Shown: positions 7,813 to 16,492 of the stretch, piece after piece
Layout of the letters: every line of letters begins with the position of its first letter
How positions within the stretch are numbered: the first letter of the stretch is position 1
Assembly: GCF_000764535.1 (NCBI RefSeq)
Contig: NZ_CP009571.1
Coordinates: 2,103,001 to 2,167,000, forward strand
DNA length: 64,000 nt
Reading direction: 5' to 3'
DNA from: Sphingomonas taxi
GTDB taxonomy: Bacteria; Pseudomonadota; Alphaproteobacteria; Sphingomonadales; Sphingomonadaceae
The notes under the pieces: model-generated
Database searches by the model: none
The model's input: the letters and a program-made list of their open reading frames with translations, nothing else
What the model was told of the DNA's origin: nothing
Made by a program: the position numbers and the translations under genes

Positions 7813-8622
7813 ATGACCGACGACGCCCCCGATGGCGACGGCCTCAAGGCCGCCGATGCCAAGACGCTCCACCGTACGGTGCGCGAATCGGGGGAGGACG
7901 AGTTGCGCCGTCCCGCGATGCAATTGTTCTGGTCGGCGCTCGCCGCCGGCATCGCGATCAGCGTCTCGCTGCTGACCGAGGCGGCGTTGCACGCGGCCCT
8001 GCCCGATGCGCCGTGGCGCGAGCTGGTCAGCGGCCTGGGCTATCCGGTCGGCTTCATGGCGGTGATCCTCGGCCGGATGCAATTGTTTACCGAGAGTACG
8101 ATCACCGCGATGCTGCCGCTGGTGACGCGGCCGTCGCGCTGGGCGCTGGCCCGCACGCTGCGGCTGTGGAGCATCGTCCTCGTCGCCAATCTGCTCGGCA
8201 CCGCGCTCGCCGGGCTGGCGATCGCCACCGGCGCGATGGGCAGCGACGCGATCCGTCACGCCGCGCTCGCCATCTCGGCGGGGATCACGGAACTGTCCGC
8301 CGGCCGCACCTTCGTCAACGCGATCCCTGCCGGCTTCATGATCGCGATCCTCGCCTGGGCGCTGCCCAATGCGCGCAGCCAGAGCGTGGCCGTGATCTTC
8401 ATCTTCACATACATCCTGACGATCGCCGGCTTCAGCCATTCGATCGTCGGTTCCAGCGAAGCCTTCCTGCTGCTGTTCGCCGGCCAGACCGGCGTCGTCC
8501 AGACGCTGGCGGGGCTGATCGCGCCGGCGGTGCTCGGCAATCTCGTCGGTGGCGCCGGCATTTTCGCGGTGCTCGCGCACGCACAGGTACGCGGCGAACC
8601 GCCGCAGGGAGAAGAGCAGTGA
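7813..8622 (+). CDS. Formate/nitrite transporter family channel (YfdC-like)
   Basis: An inner-membrane pentameric channel family for small monovalent anions. The 269-residue protein has six hydrophobic segments and the FNT-type loops GYPVGFMAVILGRMQLFTEST and GRTFVNAIPAGFMIAILAW. The charged N-terminus of about 40 residues is typical of the YfdC-like branch rather than FocA. A TTG at 7801 would add four residues; the ATG at 7813 is preferred. The stop overlaps the GTG of the PAP2 phosphatase. The transported ion is not determined. Confidence 0.85.
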   Translation: MTDDAPDGDGLKAADAKTLHRTVRESGEDELRRPAMQLFWSALAAGIAISVSLLTEAALHAALPDAPWRELVSGLGYPVGFMAVILGRMQLFTESTITAMLPLVTRPSRWALARTLRLWSIVLVANLLGTALAGLAIATGAMGSDAIRHAALAISAGITELSAGRTFVNAIPAGFMIAILAWALPNARSQSVAVIFIFTYILTIAGFSHSIVGSSEAFLLLFAGQTGVVQTLAGLIAPAVLGNLVGGAGIFAVLAHAQVRGEPPQGEEQ

Positions 8623-9218
8623 GCAAGGCGAAGACGGCCGCGAAGACGGTCGAACGGGTGGATCGTCATCTGACCCGGGATGCGGCGGCGAATCGCGATA
8701 CGCTGCCGGTGCGCTTCGCCAGCTTCCTTGGCGAGGTGGCCGACCAGCCGCAGCTCATCACCGCCTCGATCGCGACGATCGCGGCGGGACTGGTCGGGCG
8801 GCGGCCCGATATGATCCGCGGCGGCACGCGGATGCTCGCGGCGCATCTCGTCGCCACCGGTATGAAAAGCGCGATCAAACATTCGATCGACCGCACCCGC
8901 CCCGCCAAGGCGATCGACGAGGGCGATCACCGGTTCGAACCGGGCGATAGCGACGACCACGATCTCAATTCCTTTCCATCGGGCCACACCGCCGGCGCGG
9001 TCGCGGTCGCACGGGCCGTTTCGCGCGAGATCGACGGCGCCGCCACCCCCGCCGCACTCGGCGTCGCGGCCGTCGCCGCGATCCAGCCGGTCGCCGGCAA
9101 CCATTACCTTTCCGACGTGCTGGTCGGTGGCGCGATCGGCTGGGCGTCGGAAGCGCTGGTCGACGCCGTGTTCAACCATTTCGCGCCGCCGCCGGCCGAG
9201 AAAGTCCAACCAGTTTGA
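8619..9218 (+). CDS. PAP2-superfamily membrane phosphatase
   Basis: A 199-residue lipid-phosphate-type phosphatase. The PAP2 signature is present: K87-x6-R94-P, P120-S-G-H-T124, and NHYLSDVLVG carrying the catalytic His and the following Asp, with the SR of the third motif replaced by GN. Hydrophobic helices lie between these motifs. The start is GTG, overlapping the FNT stop by four bases, so the pair is translationally coupled. The natural substrate (undecaprenyl pyrophosphate, phosphatidate or other) is not known. Confidence 0.85.
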   Translation: MSKAKTAAKTVERVDRHLTRDAAANRDTLPVRFASFLGEVADQPQLITASIATIAAGLVGRRPDMIRGGTRMLAAHLVATGMKSAIKHSIDRTRPAKAIDEGDHRFEPGDSDDHDLNSFPSGHTAGAVAVARAVSREIDGAATPAALGVAAVAAIQPVAGNHYLSDVLVGGAIGWASEALVDAVFNHFAPPPAEKVQPV

Positions 9219-9277
9219 GCCAAGTTGTTCTGGGTTTGCCGTCCACCGCGTGCTAGGCCCACCGATACGGAAGCGTT

Positions 9278-9622
9278 ATGAACATCCCTCCCGAACCTCT
9301 GCGCGAGAAGCGCAACAGCGTCATCGTCCGCGCCGCGGTCCGTCTTCCCGGCGGCGGCCAGAGTGAGCGGCGTGTGCGCAACCTGTCGCGCTCAGGGGCG
9401 TGCATCGACAATGACGGCGATCTCGCCGCGGGCATGATGCTCGCTATCGAAATGGGCCATATCACCGAACTGACCGGGGAGGTCATGTGGGTGAAGGACC
9501 GGCTCGCCGGCATTCGCTTCGCCGAGCCGATCGATCTCGACGAAGCCCGTAAGCCACGCGGCGTCACCGCGGCGCCCAAGGCCGGCTGGATGACCGATAT
9601 CAACGACGCCTACCGCCGATAA
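9278..9622 (+). CDS. PilZ-domain protein
   Basis: A 114-residue stand-alone PilZ domain, the usual receptor for cyclic di-GMP. The N-terminal basic motif is R9-E-K-R12, and the second motif is N35-L-S-R-S-G40 (D/N-x-S-x-x-G class). The rest follows the beta-barrel pattern, ending GIRFAEPIDLDEAR. Sphingomonad genomes carry several such small proteins and some have lost nucleotide binding, so function is inferred only from the domain. It follows the PAP2 gene after about 60 bp and may have its own promoter. Confidence 0.85.
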   Translation: MNIPPEPLREKRNSVIVRAAVRLPGGGQSERRVRNLSRSGACIDNDGDLAAGMMLAIEMGHITELTGEVMWVKDRLAGIRFAEPIDLDEARKPRGVTAAPKAGWMTDINDAYRR

Positions 9623-9670
9623 GGCGACGGTTCGCCCGACGCGACCGCGAAACGCGCCCTGCCCCACCGG

Positions 9671-9713
9671 CAAAAGAAAACACCCTCCCGCGTCCGGCGA
9701 CGCGAGAGGGTGT
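9671..9713 (-). terminator. Intrinsic terminator of metK
   Basis: Read on the minus strand, ACACCCTCTCGCG and CGCGGGAGGGTGT form a 13-bp stem with one G-U pair (9680-9713), followed at once by TTTTCTTTT (9671-9679). It is a textbook rho-independent terminator about 27 bp past the metK stop. Confidence 0.92.
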
Positions 9714-9739
9714 CGTTCACACAACCCTGATCGAACCGA

Positions 9740-10957
9740 TCAGGCGACCGCGGCCTTGAGCTGCTCGACCAGATCGGTCTTTTCCCAGGTGAACAGGTCG
9801 CCCTCGGGCTCGCGACCGAAATGGCCATAGGCCGCCGACTTGACGTAGATCGGCGCGTTCAGCTTGAGATGCTGGCGGATGCCCTTCGGCGTCAGGCGCA
9901 CGAGCTGCGGCAGCACCTGCTCCAGCTTCGCTTCTTCGACCGTGCCGGTGCCGTGCGTGTCGACATAGACCGACAGCGGCTCGGCAATGCCGATCGCATA
10001 GCTGAGCTGGATCGTGCAGCGCTTGGCGAGGCCCGCGGCGACGACGTTCTTGGCGAGATAGCGCGCGACATAGGCGGCCGAACGATCGACCTTGGTCGGA
10101 TCCTTGCCGCTGAATGCGCCGCCGCCGTGCGGCGCCGCACCGCCGTAGGTGTCGACGATGATCTTGCGGCCGGTGACGCCCGCGTCGCCGTCCGGCCCGC
10201 CGATCTCGAACGCGCCGGTCGGATTGATATAGACCTTGGTCTCGTCGGTGACGAAGCCCTCGGGCAACGTGCTCGTCAGCACGCCGGTGACGTAATCCTT
10301 GAGCACGTCATATTTGGCGGCGTCGGCATTGTCGCCCTGCAGGCAATAGCCCGCCTTGTGCTGCGTCGAGACGACGAGCGCCACCGCCCGCGTCGGCACG
10401 CCATTCTCATATTGCAGCGTCACCTGGCTCTTGGCGTCGGGCTCGAGGAACGGCGCCTTGCCCGAATGGCGGTCGGCCGCCATCGTCTCGAGGATCTTGT
10501 GGCTGTAATAGAGCGTCGCCGGCATCAGGCCCGGCGTCTCGTCGGTCGCGTAACCGAACATGATGCCCTGGTCGCCCGCGCCCTCGTCCTTGTTCGAACC
10601 CTCGTCGACGCCCATCGCGATTTCCGCCGACTGGCCGTGCAGGTTGTTCTCGAAGGTGAAGCTTTCCCAGTGGAAGCCCGACTGTTCGTAGCCGATGCGC
10701 CTGACGGTCGCACGGACGGCGGCCTCGATCTCGGCGAGCGCGCCGTCGGCCCAGGCACCATTCTCATAGACGCCCTTGCAGCGGATTTCGCCCGCCAGCA
10801 CGACGAGGTTGGTGGTGGTCAGCGTCTCGCAGGCGATACGCGCCTCCGGGTCCTTGGACAGGAACAGATCGACGATCGTGTCGCTGATCTGGTCGGCGAC
10901 CTTGTCGGGATGGCCTTCGGAAACGGACTCGGACGTGAAGATATAGCTGCTGCGCAT
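9740..10957 (-). CDS. metK: S-adenosylmethionine synthetase
   Basis: Makes SAM from ATP and methionine. From [19 protein letters not shown] the protein is 405 residues, slightly longer than E. coli MetK but normal for alphaproteobacteria. The ATP-binding GHPDKVADQ, the central [10 protein letters not shown] block and the P-loop-like [19 protein letters not shown] are all present. The upstream frame adds 23 residues that cross the promoter and operator, so the Met at 10957 is chosen. It is a single-gene unit with a palindromic operator upstream and a strong terminator downstream. Confidence 0.97.
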   Translation of the reverse strand: MRSSYIFTSESVSEGHPDKVADQISDTIVDLFLSKDPEARIACETLTTTNLVVLAGEIRCKGVYENGAWADGALAEIEAAVRATVRRIGYEQSGFHWESFTFENNLHGQSAEIAMGVDEGSNKDEGAGDQGIMFGYATDETPGLMPATLYYSHKILETMAADRHSGKAPFLEPDAKSQVTLQYENGVPTRAVALVVSTQHKAGYCLQGDNADAAKYDVLKDYVTGVLTSTLPEGFVTDETKVYINPTGAFEIGGPDGDAGVTGRKIIVDTYGGAAPHGGGAFSGKDPTKVDRSAAYVARYLAKNVVAAGLAKRCTIQLSYAIGIAEPLSVYVDTHGTGTVEEAKLEQVLPQLVRLTPKGIRQHLKLNAPIYVKSAAYGHFGREPEGDLFTWEKTDLVEQLKAAVA

Positions 10958-10972
10958 CACTGCCTCATAACG

Positions 10973-10992
10973 ATATAAAGATGCCTTTATAT
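10973..10992. promoter_or_regulatory. SahR-like operator upstream of metK
   Basis: ATATAAAG-atgc-CTTTATAT is a 20-bp site with perfect 8-bp arms, 16 bp before the metK start and inside the 43-bp gap to lnt. The motif resembles that described for SahR, the ArsR-family regulator that responds to S-adenosylhomocysteine and controls metK, ahcY and methionine genes in Proteobacteria. No sahR gene lies in this window. The AT-rich arms stand out in a GC-rich region. Confidence 0.7.
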
Positions 10993-11000
10993 GTCCGCTC

Positions 11001-12542
11001 CTAACGCGCACGGCGGCGGATGGCAATCGCCGCCGCCGCGAAGCCGAGCGCGACGATCAGCGCCGCAAAATTCCCCAGCCGGCTGAACAACGTGGGCGGC
11101 AGCGCCGGCGGCATCGGCAGCTCGATCGCCCCCGCCGTCTCGTGCGGCACGGTGGCGAGCAGCCGTCCGTCGGCGGCGATCACCGCCGAAATGCCGGTCG
11201 GAGTCGAGCGGACGATCGGCAGCCCTTCCTCGATCGCCCGCATCCGCGCCTGCGCGAGATGCTGCGGCGGCCCCCAGCGCCCGAACCAGGCATCGGTCGA
11301 GGGGTTGAAGAGGATTGCGGGGCGATGCGCCTCGTCGACCGTATGGCCGGAGAAGATGATCTCGTAGCAGATCTGGAAGCCGATCGCGCCGAAGCCCGGG
11401 ATCGTCAGCGTGCGTGGACCGGGGCCGTCGTCGAAGTCGAAATCACCCGGCACCAGCCGCGCGAGGCCAAGCGGCTTGAGCAGCCACGGCACCGGCAGAT
11501 ACTCGCCGAACGGCACCAGATGCGCCTTGTCGTAGCGGCCGATGATGCGCGCGCGGGCATCGAGCGCGAACACCGAATTGGACGCCCCCGCGACATCGCC
11601 CTTGGCGTCGAAGCGCAGCGGCGTATGGCCGGTCATCAGCACGTCGCGCGGGCCGAGCAGCCGCGCCAGCCGCCAGCGGTTGAACAGCGGGCTCTGGCCG
11701 AAATAGATCCAGCGCGGATAGCCGCTTTCCAGATAGTCGCGGATCACCCCCTCTGGCCACAGCACCAGCCGCGGCCGCGGTCCGGGCGTTCCCGACTGGC
11801 GGATCAGCGCGGCGAGCATCACCTCCTGATCGCCCTCGCCGCGCGCGTCCTGCCCGACATTGGGCTGCACGACGCGCAGCAGCGGCGCATCGGGCCGGGC
11901 GGCCGGCGCCTGCGTCCACAAAGCGGAGACCGCCGCGACGACCAACAGCGCCAAGAGCCCCGCCGGCAACCGCCACCGCCGCTGCGGCAGGAGCAGCAAC
12001 GACACCGCGGCGAGCACCGTGACGCCCGACAGTGCATAGGTGCCGATCCACGCCGACAGCCGCGCGACGCCGATCACCGGCAACCAGATCACCCCGATCG
12101 GGTCCCAGGCATAGCCGCTGAACAGCACGCTGCGCAGATATTCGCTGGCGATCCACGCCGCCGCGAAGACGAGCGCATAACCGGCATCGGGCCGCGCGCC
12201 GCGGCCGAAGCGCCAGCCGATGCCCGCAGCGGCCATCGGGAAGATCGCCAGATACAGCGCCAGCCCGACCGCGGCGAAATAGCCGAGCACCGGCGGCATC
12301 TTGTCCTGAAAGTCGAAGGCGTGCTGGAACCAGTTGTTGTTGATCGTGAAATGCCCGACGCCCCAGCACCAGCCGAGCCACAGCGCCCGCCGGCCGGTAT
12401 CGGCGCGCTGGACGAGCGCGGCGAGCCCGGCGAGCCCGACCAGCGTCAACGGCCAGAGCTGCAACGGCGCGAACCCGGTCGCGGCGATCGCCCCGAGGAT
12501 CAGCGCGACGAGGGCGGGACGGCGGGAGAGCAAGGCGGGCAT
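11001..12542 (-). CDS. lnt: Apolipoprotein N-acyltransferase
   Basis: An inner-membrane enzyme that adds the third acyl chain to the N-terminal cysteine of lipoproteins. The 513-residue protein has about seven N-terminal membrane helices and a C-terminal nitrilase domain. The Glu-Lys-Cys triad is visible in VLWPEGVI, the Lys of [13 protein letters not shown] and FQICYEIIF. The start at [15 protein letters not shown] (12542) is preferred over an in-frame start 141 bp upstream that would run into repeat DNA. Lnt lies upstream of metK on the same strand with a 43-bp gap that contains the metK operator. Confidence 0.94.
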   Translation of the reverse strand: MPALLSRRPALVALILGAIAATGFAPLQLWPLTLVGLAGLAALVQRADTGRRALWLGWCWGVGHFTINNNWFQHAFDFQDKMPPVLGYFAAVGLALYLAIFPMAAAGIGWRFGRGARPDAGYALVFAAAWIASEYLRSVLFSGYAWDPIGVIWLPVIGVARLSAWIGTYALSGVTVLAAVSLLLLPQRRWRLPAGLLALLVVAAVSALWTQAPAARPDAPLLRVVQPNVGQDARGEGDQEVMLAALIRQSGTPGPRPRLVLWPEGVIRDYLESGYPRWIYFGQSPLFNRWRLARLLGPRDVLMTGHTPLRFDAKGDVAGASNSVFALDARARIIGRYDKAHLVPFGEYLPVPWLLKPLGLARLVPGDFDFDDGPGPRTLTIPGFGAIGFQICYEIIFSGHTVDEAHRPAILFNPSTDAWFGRWGPPQHLAQARMRAIEEGLPIVRSTPTGISAVIAADGRLLATVPHETAGAIELPMPPALPPTLFSRLGNFAALIVALGFAAAAIAIRRRAR

Positions 12543-12646
12543 GCGGCGCCGTGTAGCGTGCGGCAAACGCGATGTCCTCCCCCGCCGGCTTGGGGGATCG
12601 CATATGAACGCGCATTGTCGGCCCGCCGCTTTCCCAACCCGCCCCG

Positions 12647-12749
12647 TCACCCCGGACTTGTTCCGGGGTCCACCGGGCCGCAAGGGAACGGTGCCGCCTC
12701 AAGCCTTTCTCCTCGCCGCAGAGTGGACCCCGGAACGAGTCCGGGGTGA
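12647..12749. repeat. 102-bp palindromic element, family A copy 2
   Basis: Arms at 12647-12673 and 12723-12749 are the same 27-bp inverted repeat as copy 1, with one change (CGAG for CAAG in the right arm). The interior ending CTTTCTCCTCGCCGCAGA matches copy 1 closely. It occupies the gap of about 320 bp between lnt and the VOC gene; the rest of that gap shows no gene. Confidence 0.85.
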
Positions 12750-12861
12750 CGGACCTGATGAGGACGCCGATCGAACCTCCCGCCGCCGGCATTTAGTAGC
12801 CCTCCCCGTCAACGAAGGAATTGCGGTGGCGCCAGCCACCACCCTCCCCTACCTTCGCCAC

Positions 12862-13296
12862 ATGTCCCTACGCCCCTTCCATCTCGCCTTCCCGGTCCAC
12901 GATCTCGCCGCGGCGCGCGCCTTCTACGGCGGTGTGCTCGGCTGCCCCGAGGGCCGTTCCAGCGAGCAATGGATCGACTTCGACCTGTTCGGCCATCAGA
13001 TCGTCGCGCATCTCGACCCCGCCGCCCGCGCCGTGCAGGTCGCCAACGAAGTCGACGGCCACCACGTCCCCGTCCCCCATTTCGGCGTCGTCCTCACCAT
13101 GGCCGACTGGCAGGCGCTGAGCGAGCGCGTCGCCGCCGCGGGCGTACGCTTCGGGATCGAGCCGCACGTCCGCTTCCGCGGCGAGGCGGGCGAGCAGGCG
13201 ACGATGTTCTTCTCCGACCCGTCGGGCAACGCGCTCGAGTTCAAGGCGTTCGGGAACGATGCGATGCTGTTCGCCACGACGAAGGATCAGATATGA
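12862..13296 (+). CDS. VOC (glyoxalase/bleomycin-resistance fold) protein
   Basis: A 144-residue single vicinal-oxygen-chelate domain pair (beta-alpha-beta-beta-beta twice). The N-terminal [22 protein letters not shown] and C-terminal [15 protein letters not shown] are typical, with candidate metal ligands His at residue 7 and the Glu of LEFK. The substrate is unknown. The ATG at 12862 is the family start. Its stop overlaps the next gene (ATGA). Confidence 0.85.
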   Translation: MSLRPFHLAFPVHDLAAARAFYGGVLGCPEGRSSEQWIDFDLFGHQIVAHLDPAARAVQVANEVDGHHVPVPHFGVVLTMADWQALSERVAAAGVRFGIEPHVRFRGEAGEQATMFFSDPSGNALEFKAFGNDAMLFATTKDQI

Positions 13297-13595
13297 GCGC
13301 CCCGATCGAACTCGACATTCCCCATCAGCTCGGCAAGACCGCGGTACGCGAACGCCTCGACGGCGGCATCGGCAAGATCGGCCGGCTGATCCCCGGCGGC
13401 GCGCAGGTCGAGCATCGCTGGGAGGGCGACACGATGCATTTCACCGTCGGCGCGATGGGCCAGACGATCGGCTGCCGCGCGACGGTGTCGGACAGCAACG
13501 TCCATGCGATCGTCGACCTGCCCGGCTTCCTCGGCCTGTTCGCCGGCAAGATCCGCGACGTAATCCAGCAGGAAGCACCCAAGCTGCTGAAGTAA
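13293..13595 (+). CDS. Polyhydroxyalkanoic-acid-system family protein
   Basis: A 100-residue protein starting [20 protein letters not shown], with a central [18 protein letters not shown] segment and a C-terminal [15 protein letters not shown] helix. This matches the small PHA-system family (PF09650 type), whose biochemical role is not settled. It overlaps the VOC gene by four bases. No other PHA gene is nearby, so a role in granules is inference from the family name only. Confidence 0.75.
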   Translation: MSAPIELDIPHQLGKTAVRERLDGGIGKIGRLIPGGAQVEHRWEGDTMHFTVGAMGQTIGCRATVSDSNVHAIVDLPGFLGLFAGKIRDVIQQEAPKLLK

Positions 13596-13734
13596 ATTCC
13601 TCCCCGGCACGGGGAGGTGGCGCGCCCGCAGGGCGTGACGGAGGGGGGCTTCCTCAAACGCCATGCCCGGTGGAAGCCCCCCTCCACCACCGCGCTGGCG
13701 CACGGCGGTCCCCCTCCCCGTGCCGGGGAGGAAT
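13596..13734. repeat. Long inverted repeat, family E
   Basis: The ends ATTCCTCCCCGGCACGGGGA (13596 on) and its complement at 13713-13734 are inverted, and each is also a CCCCG/CGGGG hairpin. Inside is a second inverted pair (GGGGGGCTTCC/GGAAGCCCCCC). It lies between convergent genes and may also terminate both. Confidence 0.7.
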
Positions 13735-13738
13735 AGGC

Positions 13739-14272
13739 TTATCCCATGTGCCGCTTGTCGAGCTTCCGCGCCAGCGTCCGCCGGTGCATCCCCAGCCGCC
13801 GCGCCGCCTCGGAGATGTTGAAGTCGACGTCCGCCAGCGTCTGGTGGATATGCTCCCATTCCAGCGTCTTGATCGACGTCGGCGGCGCCGCGGCGATTGT
13901 CGCGCCGGCATCGCCGTCGATCCGCGCGAACGCCGCCTCGATATCGTCGGTATTGGCGGGCTTGGTCAGGTAGTTGGTCGCGCCGAGCTTGATCGCCTCG
14001 ACCGCGGTCGCGATGCTGGCGAAGCCGGTCAGCACGACGATCTTGATGCCCGGATCGATGCCATGGATCGTCGCCACGCAGGCCAGCCCCGACGCGCCGC
14101 CCAGCCGCAGGTCGACCACCGCATGATCGGGCCTGAAGTCGGCCACCGCCGCCTCCAGCCCGTCCGGCCCGGGCAGCATCGTCACCGCATAGCCGCGCCG
14201 CTCGAACGAGCGCCCCAGCGTCCGCGCGAAATTGGCGTCGTCCTCGACGATCAGCAGCCGCCGCTCGCTCAT
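13739..14272 (-). CDS. regA: RegA/ActR/PrrA-type redox response regulator
   Basis: DNA-binding partner of the RegB-type kinase encoded upstream, expected to switch genes for respiration and energy use with redox state. The 177 residues hold a receiver domain with the acidic pocket D11-D12, phosphoacceptor Asp54 (VVDLRLGG) and the Lys of LTKPAN. They also hold a short Fis-type helix-turn-helix (FNISEAARRLGMHRRTLARK, about 151-170), the near-invariant RegA end. Its ATG overlaps the kinase stop. Sphingomonads do not photosynthesise in general, so targets are probably respiratory. Confidence 0.92.
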   Translation of the reverse strand: MSERRLLIVEDDANFARTLGRSFERRGYAVTMLPGPDGLEAAVADFRPDHAVVDLRLGGASGLACVATIHGIDPGIKIVVLTGFASIATAVEAIKLGATNYLTKPANTDDIEAAFARIDGDAGATIAAAPPTSIKTLEWEHIHQTLADVDFNISEAARRLGMHRRTLARKLDKRHMG

Positions 14273-15549
14273 GCCCCGTCCTCCAACGCCAGCGCCGCCA
14301 CCGGCAGCCGCAGCACCATCTCCGCGCCGCCCGCGATATTGCGCGCCGCCAGCGTCCCGCCGAGCGTGCGCAGCACGTTGGTGGCGAGAAACAGCCCCAG
14401 CCCCGCGCCGCGCCGCTCCTTGCTGGTGTTATAGGGCTTGCCGATCCCGGCGAGCACCGCTGGCGGAAAGCCGCTGCCATCGTCGCGCACGGTCAGCACG
14501 ATCACCGCCCCCTCCACCGCCGCGGTCAGCGTGATCGCCGATGCCCCCGCCTCCGCGGCATTGTCGAGCAAATTGGTCAGCGCCTGCCCCAGCGCGCGGT
14601 CGGATACGATCGGCCGGTCGTCGCCGATCCGGTCCTCGAACGTCACCGCCCCCGGCCAGACCGCGACGATCCCCGACAGGAACCGGCGCAGCGTCGTGCG
14701 TTCGGGCGCCTCGCCGGTCACCTCGCCCGCGGCGAACAGGATGCCCGACACGATCGTCTTGCAGCGCATCACCTCCGCCTGCATCTCGTCGACCTCCGCG
14801 GCGAGGCGCGGTTCGGCACGGATCGCCGCCTCGCTCTTCCAGTCGCCGAGCAACACGAGGATCGACGACAATGGCGTGCCGAGTTCGTGCGCCGCGCCGC
14901 TGGCAAGCAGGCCCATGCGGACGATATGGTCCTCCTCGGCGGCGCGCTGGCGCATCGCGGCGAGATGCGCATCGCGGCTGCGGAGGTTGGCGGCGATCCG
15001 CGTCACGAACAGCACGAGCAGCACCGCGGCGAGCACGAAATTGGCCCATAATCCCATGACATAGACCGGCGAAAGCCGCGTCGCGAACCACGGCGGCAGC
15101 GCCAGCGGCGGGCTAAGCAGCGCGACCAGCCCGAACGCCACCGTCGTCAGCGCGACCAGCGCCCAGCTCGACCAGGCGTGGAGCAGCACCGCGCCCATCA
15201 CCACCTGCAACAGGTAGAGCGAGACGAACGGATTGGACGCCCCGCCGCTGAGATAGAGCTGCACCGACAGCGCGACGACGTCGCAGGCCAGCGAGCCGAA
15301 CAACTGGAAATTGGTCACCGGCCAATGCGGATGGCCGAGCCACGTCATCGCATTGAGCATGACGAGCGCGGCGAGCACCACCCCCATCGCGACGACCGGC
15401 AGGTGGATGCCGAGCCCGTAATGGACGATCAGGATCGCCGCCGCCTGTCCGCCGACCGCCATCCAGCGCAGCAGCACAAGCAACCGCATGTTGCGTGCCG
15501 CGGCATCCTCGGGCGCGGGCGGCGGCAGGCGGGGCGGCTGGGTCGGCAT
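14269..15549 (-). CDS. regB: RegB/ActS/PrrB-type redox sensor histidine kinase
   Basis: A membrane kinase that senses quinone-pool redox state and phosphorylates RegA. The 426 residues show six helices (about 20-185), with the ubiquinone-binding type GGASNPF at 102-108. The H-box GAAHELGTPLSSI carries His221. A cysteine at 263 (MRCKTI) corresponds to the redox-active Cys of RegB, 42 residues after the His versus 40 in Rhodobacter. The catalytic domain has DNAAEAG, DDGSGF and GAGLGLFL. The start at 15549 is the Met after an unlikely 22-residue extension. Confidence 0.92.
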   Translation of the reverse strand: MPTQPPRLPPPAPEDAAARNMRLLVLLRWMAVGGQAAAILIVHYGLGIHLPVVAMGVVLAALVMLNAMTWLGHPHWPVTNFQLFGSLACDVVALSVQLYLSGGASNPFVSLYLLQVVMGAVLLHAWSSWALVALTTVAFGLVALLSPPLALPPWFATRLSPVYVMGLWANFVLAAVLLVLFVTRIAANLRSRDAHLAAMRQRAAEEDHIVRMGLLASGAAHELGTPLSSILVLLGDWKSEAAIRAEPRLAAEVDEMQAEVMRCKTIVSGILFAAGEVTGEAPERTTLRRFLSGIVAVWPGAVTFEDRIGDDRPIVSDRALGQALTNLLDNAAEAGASAITLTAAVEGAVIVLTVRDDGSGFPPAVLAGIGKPYNTSKERRGAGLGLFLATNVLRTLGGTLAARNIAGGAEMVLRLPVAALALEDGA

Positions 15550-15627
15550 CGTCAGGGATGTAGGCGCGTTTGCGGCGGAGCGCCACGCGCGGGGCAGTGA
15601 GGCGCGTACAGTCATCCAGACAGCCCG

Positions 15628-15715
15628 GTGCTCCTGCGAAAGCAGGAGCCCAGGGCCAAGCCAAACAACGTCCTATTGCGCTCGGAACCCTGGGCTCCTG
15701 CGTTCGCAGGAGCAC
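15628..15715. repeat. Palindromic repeat, family B copy 2
   Basis: Left arm GTGCTCCTGCGAAAGCAGGA and right arm TCCTGCGTTCGCAGGAGCAC are inverted copies, each a CTCCTGC/GCAGGAG hairpin, with a 39-bp interior. It lies in the gap between the RegB gene and wrbA. Confidence 0.85.
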
Positions 15716-15775
15716 TGGCGGAGTTGTTGGGGCACGTACGAAGGCGGCCCGCTCACGCGCAGGCCGCCCCTTGCC

Positions 15776-16375
15776 TCACTTCAGCTTGGCGGCCGTCTCG
15801 GCGATCCGCTTGCCCTGATAGCGCGCGCCGGCGAGTTCTTCCTCATGCGGCTGGCGCGAGCCATCACCGGCGGCGATCGTCGTCGCGCCATAAGGCGAGC
15901 CGCCGCGGACCTCGTCAACGCCCATCTGGCCCTGGAAACCATAGTCCAGACCGACGATCGTCATGCCGTGATGCAGCAGATTGGTGATGATCGAGAACAG
16001 CGTCGTCTCCTGCCCGCCATGCTGGCTGGCGGTCGAGGTGAACGCGCCGCCGACCTTTCCGACCAGCGCACCCTTCGCCCACAGGCCACCGGTCGTGTCC
16101 CAATAGGCCGCCATCTGCGCCGGCATCCGGCCATAGCGGGTCGGCGCGCCGACGATGATCGCGTCATACTGGGCGAGCGCGTCCGGGCCTTCGATCTCGG
16201 GGTGCGCGGTGTCGGTCTTGAAATGCGCGGCCTTGACCACCTCGGCGGGCGCCGTCTCGGCGACGCGGCGGATATCGACCTCCGCCCCGCCGGCGCGCGC
16301 GCCCTCGGCGACGGCGTCGGCCATCTGTTCGATATGGCCGTAGGACGAATAATAGAGCACCAGAACCTTGGTCAT
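15776..16375 (-). CDS. wrbA: NAD(P)H:quinone oxidoreductase, WrbA type
   Basis: An FMN enzyme that reduces quinones by two electrons and limits semiquinone stress. The 199-residue flavodoxin fold has the FMN-binding [14 protein letters not shown], the [11 protein letters not shown] loop, [17 protein letters not shown] and the WrbA-specific [12 protein letters not shown] and [11 protein letters not shown] segments. It is transcribed away from a LysR regulator, with a 117-bp gap full of inverted repeats, suggesting direct control by that regulator. Confidence 0.95.
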   Translation of the reverse strand: MTKVLVLYYSSYGHIEQMADAVAEGARAGGAEVDIRRVAETAPAEVVKAAHFKTDTAHPEIEGPDALAQYDAIIVGAPTRYGRMPAQMAAYWDTTGGLWAKGALVGKVGGAFTSTASQHGGQETTLFSIITNLLHHGMTIVGLDYGFQGQMGVDEVRGGSPYGATTIAAGDGSRQPHEEELAGARYQGKRIAETAAKLK

Positions 16376-16390
16376 CCGAACGTCTCCAAT

Positions 16391-16461
16391 GTGCGTGTCG
16401 CACCCTAAATGGTCCCGTCGGGACGGTGCGTAAACGGAAACGCTGGAAACCGACCGTTTCC
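16391..16461. promoter_or_regulatory. Operator region between wrbA and lysR
   Basis: Three perfect inverted repeats lie within 71 bp: GTGCG-tgt-CGCAC (16391-16403), GTCCC-gtc-GGGAC (16412-16424) and GGAAACG (16436-16442) with CGTTTCC (16455-16461), the last spaced by 12 bp. The third has the size of a LysR-type operator near the regulator's own start. Which one binds is not shown. Confidence 0.5.
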
Positions 16462-16492
16462 ACGCTAGGTTCCCCGGCCTGCCGAAGGGACC

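Noticed and set aside
10958..11000. SAM riboswitch in the metK leader
   Set aside because: The gap is only 43 bp, too short for a SAM-II or SAM/SAH aptamer plus promoter; the palindrome fits a protein operator better.
13596..13734. CRISPR-like or IS-end interpretation of the long inverted repeat
   Set aside because: It is a single palindromic unit without regularly spaced direct repeats or a transposase gene; it is better described as an intergenic repeat.
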